From: Candidatus Saccharimonadota bacterium
GTDB taxonomy: Bacteria; Patescibacteriota; Saccharimonadia; Saccharimonadales; UBA4665
Direction of reading: 5' to 3'
DNA length: 21,802 nt
Assembly (NCBI GenBank): GCA_027314795.1
Contig: DAHVAE010000002.1
Coordinates: 1 to 21,802, forward strand
Of the stretch, positions 14,658-21,331 are shown piece after piece (position 1 is the stretch's first letter; the number at the start of each line of letters is the position of its first letter). Both the position numbers and the translations under genes were made by a program. The notes below the pieces were generated by a model. That model worked only from the letters and a program-made list of their open reading frames with translations. It was not told the origin of the DNA and did no database searches.

Positions 14658-16526
14658 TTAGTAAAGTGCTGCAGCTGTCGGCATTTTGGCGCCTTTTAGC
14701 ACCTTATCTACCTCATCAGCATCAACAGTTTCTTTTTCAAGTAAGACAATTTTAAGTTTCTCAAGATGACTGAGATTGGCTTTAATGACCACCCTTGCCC
14801 TATTAGCAGCTTCCGTTATTAAGCTTTCAACTTCATCATCAATAACCTTAGCCGTATCATCTGAAAATTCACGTTCATGGACTAAACGATCAAGCATCAT
14901 GCCATCATCAGTTTTAAATACTTGGTCGCGAAGTTTTTTACCCATGCCTTGATTAACTACCATGTCACGAGCTAGTTCAGCTGCACTTTGCAGGTCGTTA
15001 CTAGCACCAGTAGTAATCTTATCTTTACCTAACACTATCTCTTCAGCAATACGTCCACCCATACCTCTGGCGAGCATGTCTTTAAACTGAACTAGGGAAA
15101 CAAAAACCCGATCCTCAGGTGGTATAAACCAGGTTACTCCACCGGTGCCACCGCGTGGAATAATAGTAACTTTGTGGACGGGATCACTATCTGGTAACAC
15201 ATGACCAACAAGGGCATGACCAGCTTCGTGATAAGCAGTGGTCATTTTATCGTTCTCCGTCATAACCTTGCTCTTTCTCTCTGGGCCTATAGCTACTTTT
15301 TCAAAGGCTTCAGTCACATCCTCTTGAGATATCTGGGCATGACTATTCCTAGCAGCTATGATGGCTGCCTCGTTAGTAATGTTGGATAGATCCGCTCCTG
15401 ACGAGCCGGCAGTCTTTGCGGCTAAAGCGTCCAGATCAACTGCTTTAGATAATGGCTTTTTATTAAAGTGGACTTTCAGTATGGCTTCACGGTCTTTTCG
15501 ATCAGGCAAGCCAATGTTTACTCGGCGATCAAAACGGCCAGGTCTAAGAAGCGCAGGATCAAGGACATCAGCCCGGTTAGTGGCAGCTAGCACTATAACG
15601 TTCAGTCCCTGTTCGAAGCCATCCATTTCAACAAGTATTTGATTTAATGTCTGTTCACGTTCATCGTGGCCACCACCCATTCCGCTGCCTCGCCTTCGTC
15701 CGACAGCATCTATTTCGTCAATAAAGATTATGCACGGAGCATTCTTTTTGGCTTTAGCAAATAAATCGCGGACTCTACTAGCACCTACGCCAACAAACAT
15801 TTCAACAAATTCTGAACCTGAAATACTAAAGAAAGGAACGTTGGCTTCACCGGCTACAGCCCTAGCTAGCATAGTCTTGCCTGTACCCGGTGGGCCGACT
15901 AGCAGTACACCTTTTGGTATTCTTGCGCCAACACTTGCAAACTTTTTAGGATACTTTAAAAACTCTACTACTTCTTCTAGGTCTTGCTTGGCCTCATCAG
16001 TACCGGCAATGTCACTAAAGTTAACTTTGTCTTTTTCATTACCATATAGTCTGGCCCGGCTTTTACCAAAGCTAAGGGCTTGGTTTCCTTGTCCTTGAGC
16101 ACTCTTCATCATAATGTATAAAATTACGCCTATCGCCACAACCGGACCGACTGTTTCAAGTATGCCAATCCAAGTAGAACTACTACTGGTTTGAGCAGTA
16201 GCAGTAACATTGACTTTTGAATAATCTAGACCCTCAGTCTTAAGTGTAGCGTTAGGTTCTTCGTAGGTCTTGAGGGTTGGTTTAGATTGACCCTTTATAG
16301 TTATTTGGACCTCGTTACCGCTTACTTGCATGTTGGAATATTCACCTGCATTTGCTTGTTTAATAGCAGTAGTTATTGGAATAGTCTTGAGTGTGCTTGG
16401 TTGATTAAAGGCTGAATAGATAACTAAAAGTAAAAGGATTATTAAAGCTACAAAGCCAGCGTTACGCATACCGTAACGGTTGGGTGAACTCTTTTGTCGG
16501 TTGGACCTCAAGTTATTCTTATCCAT
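14658..16526 (-). CDS. ftsH: ATP-dependent zinc metalloprotease FtsH
   Basis: A 622-residue membrane-anchored AAA+ protease of usual size. An N-terminal helix (about residues 24-41), a periplasm-side domain and a second helix (about 117-138) precede the AAA domain with Walker A GPPGTGKT (211-218), Walker [16 protein letters not shown] and the second region of homology [11 protein letters not shown]. The zinc-protease domain has HEAGH at 433-437. FtsH extracts and degrades membrane proteins and short-lived regulators. The start ATG lies 36 bases after the tilS stop. A perfect TATAAT (16537-16542) ends ten bases before it, though I find no good -35, so a promoter with a very short leader is possible. 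tilS-ftsH adjacency is common in bacteria. Confidence 0.97.
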   Translation of the reverse strand: MDKNNLRSNRQKSSPNRYGMRNAGFVALIILLLLVIYSAFNQPSTLKTIPITTAIKQANAGEYSNMQVSGNEVQITIKGQSKPTLKTYEEPNATLKTEGLDYSKVNVTATAQTSSSSTWIGILETVGPVVAIGVILYIMMKSAQGQGNQALSFGKSRARLYGNEKDKVNFSDIAGTDEAKQDLEEVVEFLKYPKKFASVGARIPKGVLLVGPPGTGKTMLARAVAGEANVPFFSISGSEFVEMFVGVGASRVRDLFAKAKKNAPCIIFIDEIDAVGRRRGSGMGGGHDEREQTLNQILVEMDGFEQGLNVIVLAATNRADVLDPALLRPGRFDRRVNIGLPDRKDREAILKVHFNKKPLSKAVDLDALAAKTAGSSGADLSNITNEAAIIAARNSHAQISQEDVTEAFEKVAIGPERKSKVMTENDKMTTAYHEAGHALVGHVLPDSDPVHKVTIIPRGGTGGVTWFIPPEDRVFVSLVQFKDMLARGMGGRIAEEIVLGKDKITTGASNDLQSAAELARDMVVNQGMGKKLRDQVFKTDDGMMLDRLVHEREFSDDTAKVIDDEVESLITEAANRARVVIKANLSHLEKLKIVLLEKETVDADEVDKVLKGAKMPTAAALY

Positions 16527-16562
16527 ATGCCAAGATATTATACAGATGATTAGGCACTTTGC

Positions 16563-17462
16563 CTAGCGCTCTACATGTTCGAGTGCTAAATTATCTGTTG
16601 AGCTAACAATTACCCACTTATTTATAACATCAACAGCTTTGCCTGTTCTGATGGTTTTTAATTGTGATGACAAACGTTCAATGGTCAAACGGTTAAATTC
16701 CCTGACCTCATTTTGTCTAAGCCAAGCTGCTAGTATCTCTCTTGTTAGTGAACTATCTAGGCTATTTAACCATAATCTAGGTAGTTTATTAGCTTTTAAA
16801 TTTGCCTTTAGAATACCTGATAGCTGATCATCTATAGCTTTATTTAGCTCAGTTTGATTGTCTATTAAAGATATTAGTTTGATGCGACTTTTATCATCAA
16901 GTTTAGTGACAATTTTATGTCTAATGTAATTTCTTAAATATTTTAAGTCGTTGTTAGTACTATCCTCTCGCCAAGTTAAGTTATGGCTTTTTGCGTAGTT
17001 TATGATTTCAGATTTTGGGTATTTCAGAAGTGGCCTACAAAGCTCTTTTGATGAACTTAAGGATGTTAAGCCCTTTCTACCAGTACCACGAATAATATTT
17101 AAGATTGTGGTCTCAATTAAATCATCCTGATGATGGGCAGTTATGAGTCCGCTAGCTTGCTCTTTTTTAACTATAGTTTTTAAAAAGTCATAACGAGACT
17201 CTCTAGCAATTTGCTCACTTGTCTTTTTACCGAGATGGCCTTCCTTGAAGTAAAATCCTAAGCCGTACTTATGAGTGTAGTCTCTAACTAATTCTAGATC
17301 TTTATGTGAATCTGGCCTGATTCCATGGTCAAAGTGAGCAACAATTAGCTTTAAGTTTGGATTTGTTTGACTTTGATTATGTAAAAGATTTAAAAGCACA
17401 ACCGAGTCAACACCGCCGCTAACTGCAATCACATATTTACCTTGTAGACTCTCTAATTTCAT
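16563..17462 (-). CDS. tilS: tRNA(Ile)-lysidine synthase TilS (short form)
   Basis: A 299-residue N-type ATP pyrophosphatase. The PP-loop SGGVDS is at residues 15-20, followed by AHFDHGIRPDS, TAHHQDDLIET, RPLLKYPKSEI and TWREDSTNND, all TilS hallmarks. The enzyme attaches lysine to C34 of tRNA-Ile(CAU), changing its decoding from AUG to AUA; this is essential wherever that tRNA is used. At 299 residues it lacks the C-terminal domain of the 430-residue E. coli enzyme and resembles the minimal form. It is divergent from the transporter gene at 17530 across a 67-bp intergenic region containing a 16-bp palindrome. Confidence 0.95.
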   Translation of the reverse strand: MKLESLQGKYVIAVSGGVDSVVLLNLLHNQSQTNPNLKLIVAHFDHGIRPDSHKDLELVRDYTHKYGLGFYFKEGHLGKKTSEQIARESRYDFLKTIVKKEQASGLITAHHQDDLIETTILNIIRGTGRKGLTSLSSSKELCRPLLKYPKSEIINYAKSHNLTWREDSTNNDLKYLRNYIRHKIVTKLDDKSRIKLISLIDNQTELNKAIDDQLSGILKANLKANKLPRLWLNSLDSSLTREILAAWLRQNEVREFNRLTIERLSSQLKTIRTGKAVDVINKWVIVSSTDNLALEHVER

Positions 17463-17501
17463 TAGTCTTAGTTTATATGAAGTCGAAAGCTTTTAAATGT
17501 A

Positions 17502-17517
17502 TACTTAAGCTTAAGTA
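17502..17517. repeat. 16-bp perfect palindrome between tilS and the transporter gene
   Basis: TACTTAAGCTTAAGTA, centred on AAGCTT, lies in the divergent intergenic region. It is placed where an operator could affect both genes, but short AT-rich palindromes also occur by chance. I do not find convincing -35/-10 pairs for either gene here. Confidence 0.4.
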
Positions 17518-17529
17518 GTTTAGATAAAA

Positions 17530-18300
17530 ATGATTGAAAAAGCTCTACTTGTAATATTCACCGGTGTCTTAGTAGGTATTGTTAACTCTATTGCCGGTGG
17601 TGGAACTTTAATTGGTTATCCTTTACTACTCTTTTATGGCTTAACCGCCATAGGTGCTAATGCAACTGCTAACATTATTGCTATTACTGGTCAGATTACA
17701 TCAAGTTTTGGTTATAGAAGTCACATTAAAAAAGTGCCAGTTAAGTATTTTTGGCTTTTAGTCCCGACATTTATCGGTAGTGTTGTTGGGGCCTTAATCC
17801 TGAGAAATACACCCAATTCAAAGTTTATTTTGATTGCGCCATTTCTAATATTAGTTGCTATTTTACTATTCACTTTCCAGCCATATCTTAAACAACGAAT
17901 TTATAGGCTACCAGAACTTACCAACCATAATAACGGGCCGTCAGTCAGTATCTATATAATTGTCTTTCTTCTGTCTATATATGGTGGTTATTTCGGAGCT
18001 GGCTTTGGTCTAGTGATGCTGGCAATCTTAAGCTTGTCTAAGCTCAGTAATATCTTGCAGATGAATGGTCTTAAGAATTTATGCGGGGTGGTAGTAGCTG
18101 CCGCAGATATTCTTGTTTTGTTTAATTCTAACTTGATTAATTGGCGATATGGTATTGCCATGGCTATCGGTGCAGGCATAGGTGGATATCTGGGCGCTAA
18201 GTTAGCTCAGAAATTACCACTTAACGCTATTAGATATATTGTTATGGTTATTGGGCTAGCGACTGCAATTTATATGTTTAGCCAAGCCCATATTTTATAA
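17530..18300 (+). CDS. TauE/SafE-family membrane transporter (COG0730)
   Basis: A 256-residue hydrophobic protein with about eight helices. It shows the family's repeated motif: VNSIAGGGTLIGYP near residues 18-31 in the first half, and GGYFGAGFGLVMLAIL in the second half, reflecting the internal duplication of TauE/SafE proteins. Characterised relatives export sulfite, sulfoacetate or other organic anions; the substrate here is unknown. Positions 155-160 (YGGYFG) follow a soluble loop of about 20 residues that separates the two halves. No ribosome-binding site is visible before the ATG at 17530. It stands alone on the plus strand, divergent from tilS, with tRNA-Met downstream. Confidence 0.88.
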   Translation: MIEKALLVIFTGVLVGIVNSIAGGGTLIGYPLLLFYGLTAIGANATANIIAITGQITSSFGYRSHIKKVPVKYFWLLVPTFIGSVVGALILRNTPNSKFILIAPFLILVAILLFTFQPYLKQRIYRLPELTNHNNGPSVSIYIIVFLLSIYGGYFGAGFGLVMLAILSLSKLSNILQMNGLKNLCGVVVAAADILVLFNSNLINWRYGIAMAIGAGIGGYLGAKLAQKLPLNAIRYIVMVIGLATAIYMFSQAHIL

Positions 18301-18316
18301 CTAAAGTTAAAGCCTT

Positions 18317-18345
18317 TTGGATTGCCGAGACATCTTTAATATAAT
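18317..18345 (+). promoter_or_regulatory. Promoter of tRNA-Met
   Basis: TTGGAT (18317-18322), 17-base spacer, perfect TATAAT (18340-18345). Transcription would begin near 18352, eight bases before the tRNA. Confidence 0.6.
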
Positions 18346-18359
18346 GACAGATACAATAA

Positions 18360-18436
18360 GGCGGCGTAGCTCAGCTGGTTAGAGCACAGGACTCATAAGC
18401 CTGGGGTCAGTGGTTCAAGTCCACTCGCCGCTACCA
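18360..18436 (+). tRNA. tRNA-Met (anticodon CAT), elongator type, CCA encoded
   Basis: A full cloverleaf: acceptor GGCGGCG with CGCCGCT, D arm GCTC...GAGC, anticodon stem CAGGA/GCCTG around CTCATAA, variable loop, T arm AGTGG/CCACT around TTCAAGT, discriminator A and genomic CCA (18434-18436). The anticodon is CAT. Acceptor and T-arm sequence resemble elongator tRNA-Met of Gram-positive bacteria rather than initiator (no three G-C pairs in the anticodon stem). The closing pair of the anticodon stem is an A-G mismatch. The CAT anticodon leaves open tRNA-Ile2, the TilS substrate, but the acceptor stem favours Met. Confidence 0.9.
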
Positions 18437-18480
18437 GTAATAAGTCAATGAATACTTACATGCCAAATTTAATTTTCTGC

Positions 18481-18509
18481 TTGTAATGTAACGTTTTGCT
18501 ATGTATAAT
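18481..18509 (+). promoter_or_regulatory. Leaderless promoter of toxin-antitoxin module 1
   Basis: TTGTAA (18481-18486), 17-base spacer, perfect TATAAT (18504-18509), then seven bases to the ATG at 18517. Transcription should start at that ATG, which rules out the upstream ATG at 18496 because it lies within the promoter. Confidence 0.7.
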
Positions 18510-18516
18510 AAGGCTC

Positions 18517-18735
18517 ATGAAAACAATTATTAGCGAAAGAGGGCAAACCGCAGTGCCTGCTCAGGTTAGACGAAGGTTTGGACTTAAATCAGGACAACAC
18601 TTACAGTGGGTAGCTAACGGTCAGGTAATCTATGTAGTACCTGTTTCCAAGGATGCAGTTAAGTCATTTCGGGGTTCTAGCCCCGCTAGCGACCTTAATA
18701 CAGCTTTACTGAAAGCTCGTCAAATTGATGGCTAG
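18517..18735 (+). CDS. vapB: AbrB/MazE-type antitoxin (VapB), module 1
   Basis: A 72-residue protein with the swapped-hairpin SpoVT/AbrB DNA-binding fold: MKTIISERGQTAVPAQVRRR is the classic opening (strand, Arg-Gly-Gln, then Ile/Val-Pro), followed by FGLKSGQHLQWVANGQVIYV. The C-terminal 30 residues (SFRGSSPASDLNTALLKAR) form the expected toxin-neutralising tail. It overlaps the PIN toxin gene by eight bases, a standard antitoxin-first arrangement. The protein should bind its own promoter and restrain the toxin. The start was moved from 18496 to 18517 because the -10 sits between them. Confidence 0.88.
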   Translation: MKTIISERGQTAVPAQVRRRFGLKSGQHLQWVANGQVIYVVPVSKDAVKSFRGSSPASDLNTALLKARQIDG

Positions 18736-19165
18736 TAGTTTGTCAAATGGTGTCGGGTACTTTGTGCTTGACACCTCAGCTTTACTTACACTGCATCAGG
18801 ATGAGCCAGGTGCAGAAGCAGTAGAAACAATACTAGCCAAGAATGGTCAGGAGCATAGAGTTTGGATATGCTTTATCTCCCTAATGGAATTTTTCTACAT
18901 TGTCCAGCAAGAAAGCGGAGTCGAAAAAGCTAGACAAAGTTATGGTGGACTTAAACAATTACCTTTGATGGTTATGGATAGTGATGAAGAGCTCGGTCTA
19001 ATAGCAGCAAGTATCAAGGCTATCCATCAAGTATCACTGGCTGATGCCTGGATTGCTGCGACAACAGAAAGGTTAGATGCTACACTAATGCACAAAGATC
19101 CAGAATTTGAACAGTTGAAATCTCGAATCAAGTTACAAAACTTGCCTTATAAGAATAATAGATAG
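18728..19165 (+). CDS. vapC: PIN-domain ribonuclease toxin (VapC), module 1
   Basis: A 145-residue PIN protein. The acidic residues that bind metal are visible: Asp15 in FVLDTSALL, the Glu in SLMEFFYI, the Asp in SLADAWIAA and a further Asp in MHKDPEF. VapC toxins cleave specific RNAs, often initiator tRNA or rRNA loops; the target here cannot be inferred. The ATG at 18728 is preferred over the TTG immediately upstream (18725), and the gene overlaps the antitoxin stop, implying coupled translation. Confidence 0.9.
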   Translation: MASSLSNGVGYFVLDTSALLTLHQDEPGAEAVETILAKNGQEHRVWICFISLMEFFYIVQQESGVEKARQSYGGLKQLPLMVMDSDEELGLIAASIKAIHQVSLADAWIAATTERLDATLMHKDPEFEQLKSRIKLQNLPYKNNR

Positions 19166-19225
19166 TGGCTGCTGGATAAGTCTACCCAAAAAGAACTGAC
19201 TAAATAGTTCACCTTAACTAAAGGT

Positions 19226-19363
19226 ATGAAGCGTGTGCTATTCGTCAGCCGTAAACACAATGTTGTTGACATCAGTAACCTTGTTAAATTAGATGATAAT
19301 ACTGAAGTCATGCACGGAGCAGTATGTACCTACCGCAAGGCTTCTTTCTTAATTAACAATTAA
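19226..19363 (+). CDS. Unrecognised 45-residue protein, family E1 (full copy)
   Basis: An open frame from ATG 19226 to TAA 19361-19363 encodes 45 residues starting MKRVLFVSRKHNVVDISNLV and containing TEVMHGAVCTYRKASFLI. I recognise no family. Support for coding comes from a second, N-terminally truncated copy at 21032, where differences after the near-identical core stay conservative at protein level (ASFLINN against AFFIIND). AAAGG lies just one base from the ATG, too close for a normal ribosome-binding site; TTAACT six bases upstream could be a leaderless -10, but the -35 is not evident. It lies downstream of toxin-antitoxin module 1. The core could instead be a repeated DNA element without translation. 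Confidence 0.45.
   Translation: MKRVLFVSRKHNVVDISNLVKLDDNTEVMHGAVCTYRKASFLINN
19296..19347 (+). repeat. E1 core repeat, copy 1 (pairs with 21032-21083)
   Basis: These 52 bases match 21032-21083 with two mismatches, same orientation, 1,736 bases apart. Similarity falls off rapidly on both sides at nucleotide level. Confidence 0.9.
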
Positions 19364-19366
19364 CCT

Positions 19367-19462
19367 TTAGTATGCGATTTGCCTGTTAGCCTGAATTTCA
19401 GTTACTAACTCCCAATACCTAATTAACTCTTGTTTAATATCTGTCCAATGCGTCCAATTCAT
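19367..19462 (-). CDS. Unrecognised 31-residue frame, family E2 (intact copy, possibly a gene remnant)
   Basis: On the minus strand a frame from ATG 19462 to TAA 19367-19369 encodes MNWTHWTDIKQELI, then RYWELVTEIQANRQIAY. The frame stays open a further 14 or so codons upstream with no ATG, so this may be the C-terminal end of a lost larger gene. A diverged, ungapped copy at 20217-20280 keeps the amino acids (W-T-H, D, K, E-L-I, E-L-V) while many differences fall at third codon positions, which argues that it was selected as protein. It converges with E1, the stops being three bases apart. Its 5' end abuts the promoter of toxin-antitoxin module 2. Function unknown. Confidence 0.4.
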   Translation of the reverse strand: MNWTHWTDIKQELIRYWELVTEIQANRQIAY

Positions 19463-19474
19463 GCCTACCACGTT

Positions 19475-19503
19475 TTGACATTTTAAGTCATGTTTGATAC
19501 CAT
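19475..19503 (+). promoter_or_regulatory. Leaderless promoter of toxin-antitoxin module 2
   Basis: A perfect TTGACA (19475-19480), 17-base spacer, TACCAT (19498-19503), then six bases to the ATG at 19510. The -10 is weak (four of six). A partial symmetry TGAC...GTCA around 19476-19489 may be part of an operator. Confidence 0.6.
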
Positions 19504-19509
19504 ATAGTT

Positions 19510-19776
19510 ATGTCTAATAACACTTTGCCTGATACTGTTTATACACCCGAACAAGTCGCTACTATGTTACAGCTCTCTAAGAATACGGTCTATGAGCTAA
19601 TCGGTAGAGGAGAATTAGTTGCAAAACGATTTGGTAGAGTTTATAGGGTACCTGCTAGCTCACTTAATTTTATGTTTACTGGTCTTGACGCTGATTTGTA
19701 CGCTGCGGAGCAGGCAGATGCAGCTTCCCTTACACAGGTACACAAAGTGCTTTCGGTAGTACGTTCTGGGTCGTAA
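19510..19776 (+). CDS. Excisionase-type helix-turn-helix protein, likely antitoxin, module 2
   Basis: An 88-residue protein. YTPEQVATMLQLSKNTVYELIGRGELVAKRFGRVYRVP (given here as positions 11-48) is a textbook MerR-like 'excisionase family' DNA-binding domain (HTH_17): helix-turn-helix plus a small wing. The C-terminal 40 residues are Ala/Asp-rich and helical, suited to binding a partner. It ends two bases before a PIN toxin gene and has its own leaderless promoter, so it should be the antitoxin and autoregulator. Such HTH-PIN pairs are known, mostly annotated as putative toxin-antitoxin systems. A true phage excisionase is less likely since no integrase is in the window. Confidence 0.85.
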   Translation: MSNNTLPDTVYTPEQVATMLQLSKNTVYELIGRGELVAKRFGRVYRVPASSLNFMFTGLDADLYAAEQADAASLTQVHKVLSVVRSGS

Positions 19777-19778
19777 CT

Positions 19779-20213
19779 ATGGCTAGAAAACCAATGCGAG
19801 TATACGTTGACTCGGATGTTGTGATCTCTTCTCTAATATCAACGTCCGGGGCAGCTCACATGTTATTGCATAATACTGAAGGAGTCGAGCTATATGTATC
19901 TAACATTTCTACTGAGGAACTAGAGAAAGTCGTTTACCGACTTAAACTCGACCCAGAAAAATTACACAAAGTACTTAGTACACGATTTTCTGCTATAAAA
20001 ATTAATCAACCGGATAAAAAAGCGCAGGAAGAGTTTGCTCACTACGTGCGTGATACCGATGATGCCCATATAGTTGCAGGTGCTAAGAAGGCTAGTGTTG
20101 CGTTTCTAGTATCTTATAATGTCCGTCACTTTGAGTCAGAGAAGCTAAGACAAGATTTTCAAATTATCCTCTTAACGCCTGGTCTGTTTTTACAATACCT
20201 TCGTAGTTTATAG
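19779..20213 (+). CDS. PIN-family toxin (COG1569-like), module 2
   Basis: A 144-residue PIN-like nuclease of the 'putative toxin-antitoxin system toxin component' type: RVYVDSDVVISSLIS (first acidic residues, about 8-22), SNISTEELEKVVYRL (the conserved Glu), DTDDAHIVAGAKKASVAFLVSYNVRHF (given in parts: DTDDAHIVAGA and FLVSYNVRHF; about 89-117) and LTPGLFLQYL at the end. It belongs to a PIN branch different from the other two toxins in this island. It begins two bases after the HTH antitoxin and is presumably co-translated. A degenerate E2 remnant starts right after its stop on the other strand. Confidence 0.86.
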   Translation: MARKPMRVYVDSDVVISSLISTSGAAHMLLHNTEGVELYVSNISTEELEKVVYRLKLDPEKLHKVLSTRFSAIKINQPDKKAQEEFAHYVRDTDDAHIVAGAKKASVAFLVSYNVRHFESEKLRQDFQIILLTPGLFLQYLRSL

Positions 20214-20216
20214 TCT

Positions 20217-20280
20217 TTACTAATTCGTACATCTTAATCAATTCCCTCTTAACATCCGCCTAATGCGTCCAACTCGTGCC
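20217..20280 (-). pseudogene. Degenerate copy of family E2
   Basis: Ungapped alignment to 19402-19465 at an offset of 815 bases, by eye about 45 of 64 positions identical. Read in the E2 frame on the minus strand it gives W-T-H, stop, then A-D-V-K-R-E-L-I-K-M-Y-E-L-V-K, so the Trp codon TGG of E2 has become TAG. It has no start codon. Its outer edge reaches the stop of toxin gene 3 (20289). Confidence 0.6.
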
Positions 20281-20288
20281 TATCAGTT

Positions 20289-20708
20289 TTAGTATTCTTC
20301 TAGTGGTATAACTGTCACTTCTTGTGTCCTGCCTTGATGTTTAGGATTATCTGTCACAAGTTTAGCTTCTTCTTGTTTAGCTAAAGCAATAAAACAAGCG
20401 TCATAATATGTAATACTTAGATCTTTGGCTATCCTATATGTTTCCTTAGATAGTTTCTCGGATAAGTCTATAAACTGTATTGGCATAATAAATAAGTCCT
20501 TGAAGGTTATGCCTGCGTCAGAAATCTCAAGCTGTTTCTTCATCAGTAGCGCGTTACCTATTTCGTACTTGGCAAGCTCGGGAGCTAATAATGTAACCTG
20601 TCCTTCAGTGGCATCACGTAAAACCTTATCAGATTGAGCTAAGCGTTCTTCATCCTGCTGGTTCAGCCACTTAACTATGACCGAAGAGTCGACTATCAGT
20701 TGAGTCAT
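20289..20708 (-). CDS. vapC: PIN-domain ribonuclease toxin (VapC), module 3
   Basis: A 139-residue VapC. LIVDSSVIVKWLNQQDEE gives the first catalytic Asp (residue 7), ELAKYEIGNALLMKK the conserved Glu, YYDACFIALAKQEEAKLVTDN (split: YYDACFIALA and KLVTDN) the remaining acidic residues. This layout is that of the common VapC branch found in many bacteria, with E-x-x-N-A after the first helix pair. It starts 11 bases after the stop of the AbrB-type antitoxin gene on the same strand. Predicted to be a metal-dependent endoribonuclease of unknown target. Confidence 0.91.
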   Translation of the reverse strand: MTQLIVDSSVIVKWLNQQDEERLAQSDKVLRDATEGQVTLLAPELAKYEIGNALLMKKQLEISDAGITFKDLFIMPIQFIDLSEKLSKETYRIAKDLSITYYDACFIALAKQEEAKLVTDNPKHQGRTQEVTVIPLEEY

Positions 20709-20719
20709 ATACTTCCAAC

Positions 20720-20974
20720 TTAATGATTATATCTGTCTTCAGCTATAAATTTAGACAAATTGCCGCTCTTACCCCTAATTGAACGAGCTTCCTTGACCGC
20801 TGCCCAAATAACTTCCGAGTCTTCTTTAGGGTGATGAGGCTTAATGACTATGGCATCAGAATTTACGACAGTAATAGAAACAGCAGACATGGGATTTACC
20901 CAGCTAACGGCTTTACGAATATTGTCAGGTATAGTCAATTGACCCCTATTACGAATAATGCTAACTGTTTTCAT
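20720..20974 (-). CDS. vapB: AbrB/MazE-type antitoxin (VapB), module 3
   Basis: An 84-residue protein whose first 50 residues form the AbrB hairpin domain (MKTVSIIRNRGQLTIPDNIR, then KAVSWVNPMSAVSITVVNSDAIVI). The tail, ARSIRGKSGNLSKFIAEDRY, should wrap the toxin. The ATG at 20974 lies six bases after a -10, making the message leaderless. A 19-bp palindrome between -35 and -10 is the obvious site for self-repression. It shares its Met-Lys-Thr opening and Arg-Gly-Gln turn with the module 1 antitoxin, but the two have otherwise diverged widely. Confidence 0.89.
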   Translation of the reverse strand: MKTVSIIRNRGQLTIPDNIRKAVSWVNPMSAVSITVVNSDAIVIKPHHPKEDSEVIWAAVKEARSIRGKSGNLSKFIAEDRYNH

Positions 20975-20980
20975 GCTTTC

Positions 20981-21009
20981 AGAATATCAGATAATCTGAT
21001 ATGTGTCAA
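20981..21009 (-). promoter_or_regulatory. Leaderless promoter and palindromic operator of toxin-antitoxin module 3
   Basis: On the minus strand a perfect TTGACA (21004-21009), 17-base spacer and TATTCT (20981-20986), then six bases to the ATG at 20974. Positions 20984-21002 form a 19-bp palindrome, ATATCAGAT and ATCTGATAT about a single central base, filling the spacer. This is a typical place for antitoxin or toxin-antitoxin complex binding. Confidence 0.8.
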
Positions 21010-21031
21010 TGTCTTATTTCTGTGATACATA

Positions 21032-21126
21032 ATAATACTGAAGTCATGCACGGAGCAGTATGTCCCTACCGCAAGGCTTTTTTTATTATCAATGATACTT
21101 TTTGTTTATTATCTACCTTTAGGTAG
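21032..21126 (+). pseudogene. Truncated copy of family E1 with core repeat
   Basis: The first 52 bases repeat 19296-19347 with two mismatches. In the same reading frame this gives TEVMHGAVCPYRKAFFIIND, then an unrelated extension to TAG at 21124-21126. The N-terminal 23 residues of E1 are missing; the frame can be opened at ATG 21001, which lies in the module 3 operator, so it is probably not expressed. The run GGC then seven T at 21077-21084 gives this copy a terminator-like end that the first copy lacks, but the stem before it is weak. The remainder of 21127-21251 shows no gene; it has only AT-rich sequence with short direct repeats (TTCATAG twice at about 21158-21176). Confidence 0.55.
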
Positions 21127-21251
21127 ACTGCCTGTTGATCCCTAATTGTGGCCTTTTTCATAGGTCTCTTCATAGTGAGAATTACGGTAACACTAATTAC
21201 TATCTAACCGAGAATTTTTAGTAACACTTTATAGTATCTAATGCGGTCGGG

Positions 21252-21281
21252 TTGACAAAGTATTTTATATAGACGTAATAT
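21252..21281 (+). promoter_or_regulatory. Promoter of the surface-protein gene
   Basis: A perfect TTGACA (21252-21257), an 18-base spacer and TAATAT (21276-21281). Predicted start near 21288, leaving a leader of about 44 bases, A-rich, with AAGGA before the start codon. Unlike most genes in this island, this one is not leaderless. Confidence 0.75.
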
Positions 21282-21331
21282 AAGCCATAGAGTTAACAAA
21301 CAAAAAAGAAAACAAAAAACAAGGATAAATG

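Noticed and set aside
18360..18436. The CAT-anticodon tRNA as tRNA-Ile2, the TilS substrate, linked to nearby tilS
   Set aside because: Acceptor stem and 3' end match Gram-positive elongator tRNA-Met better; proximity to tilS alone is weak evidence.
18496..18516. Upstream ATG for the module 1 antitoxin
   Set aside because: It lies before the TATAAT that should start the transcript, and the AbrB-fold proteins begin at MKT.
21072..21085. Intrinsic terminator at the end of the truncated E1 copy
   Set aside because: The T run is good but the only stem before it (about TGC-CGG with a bulge) is short, with a 15-base loop; the first E1 copy has no continuous T run.
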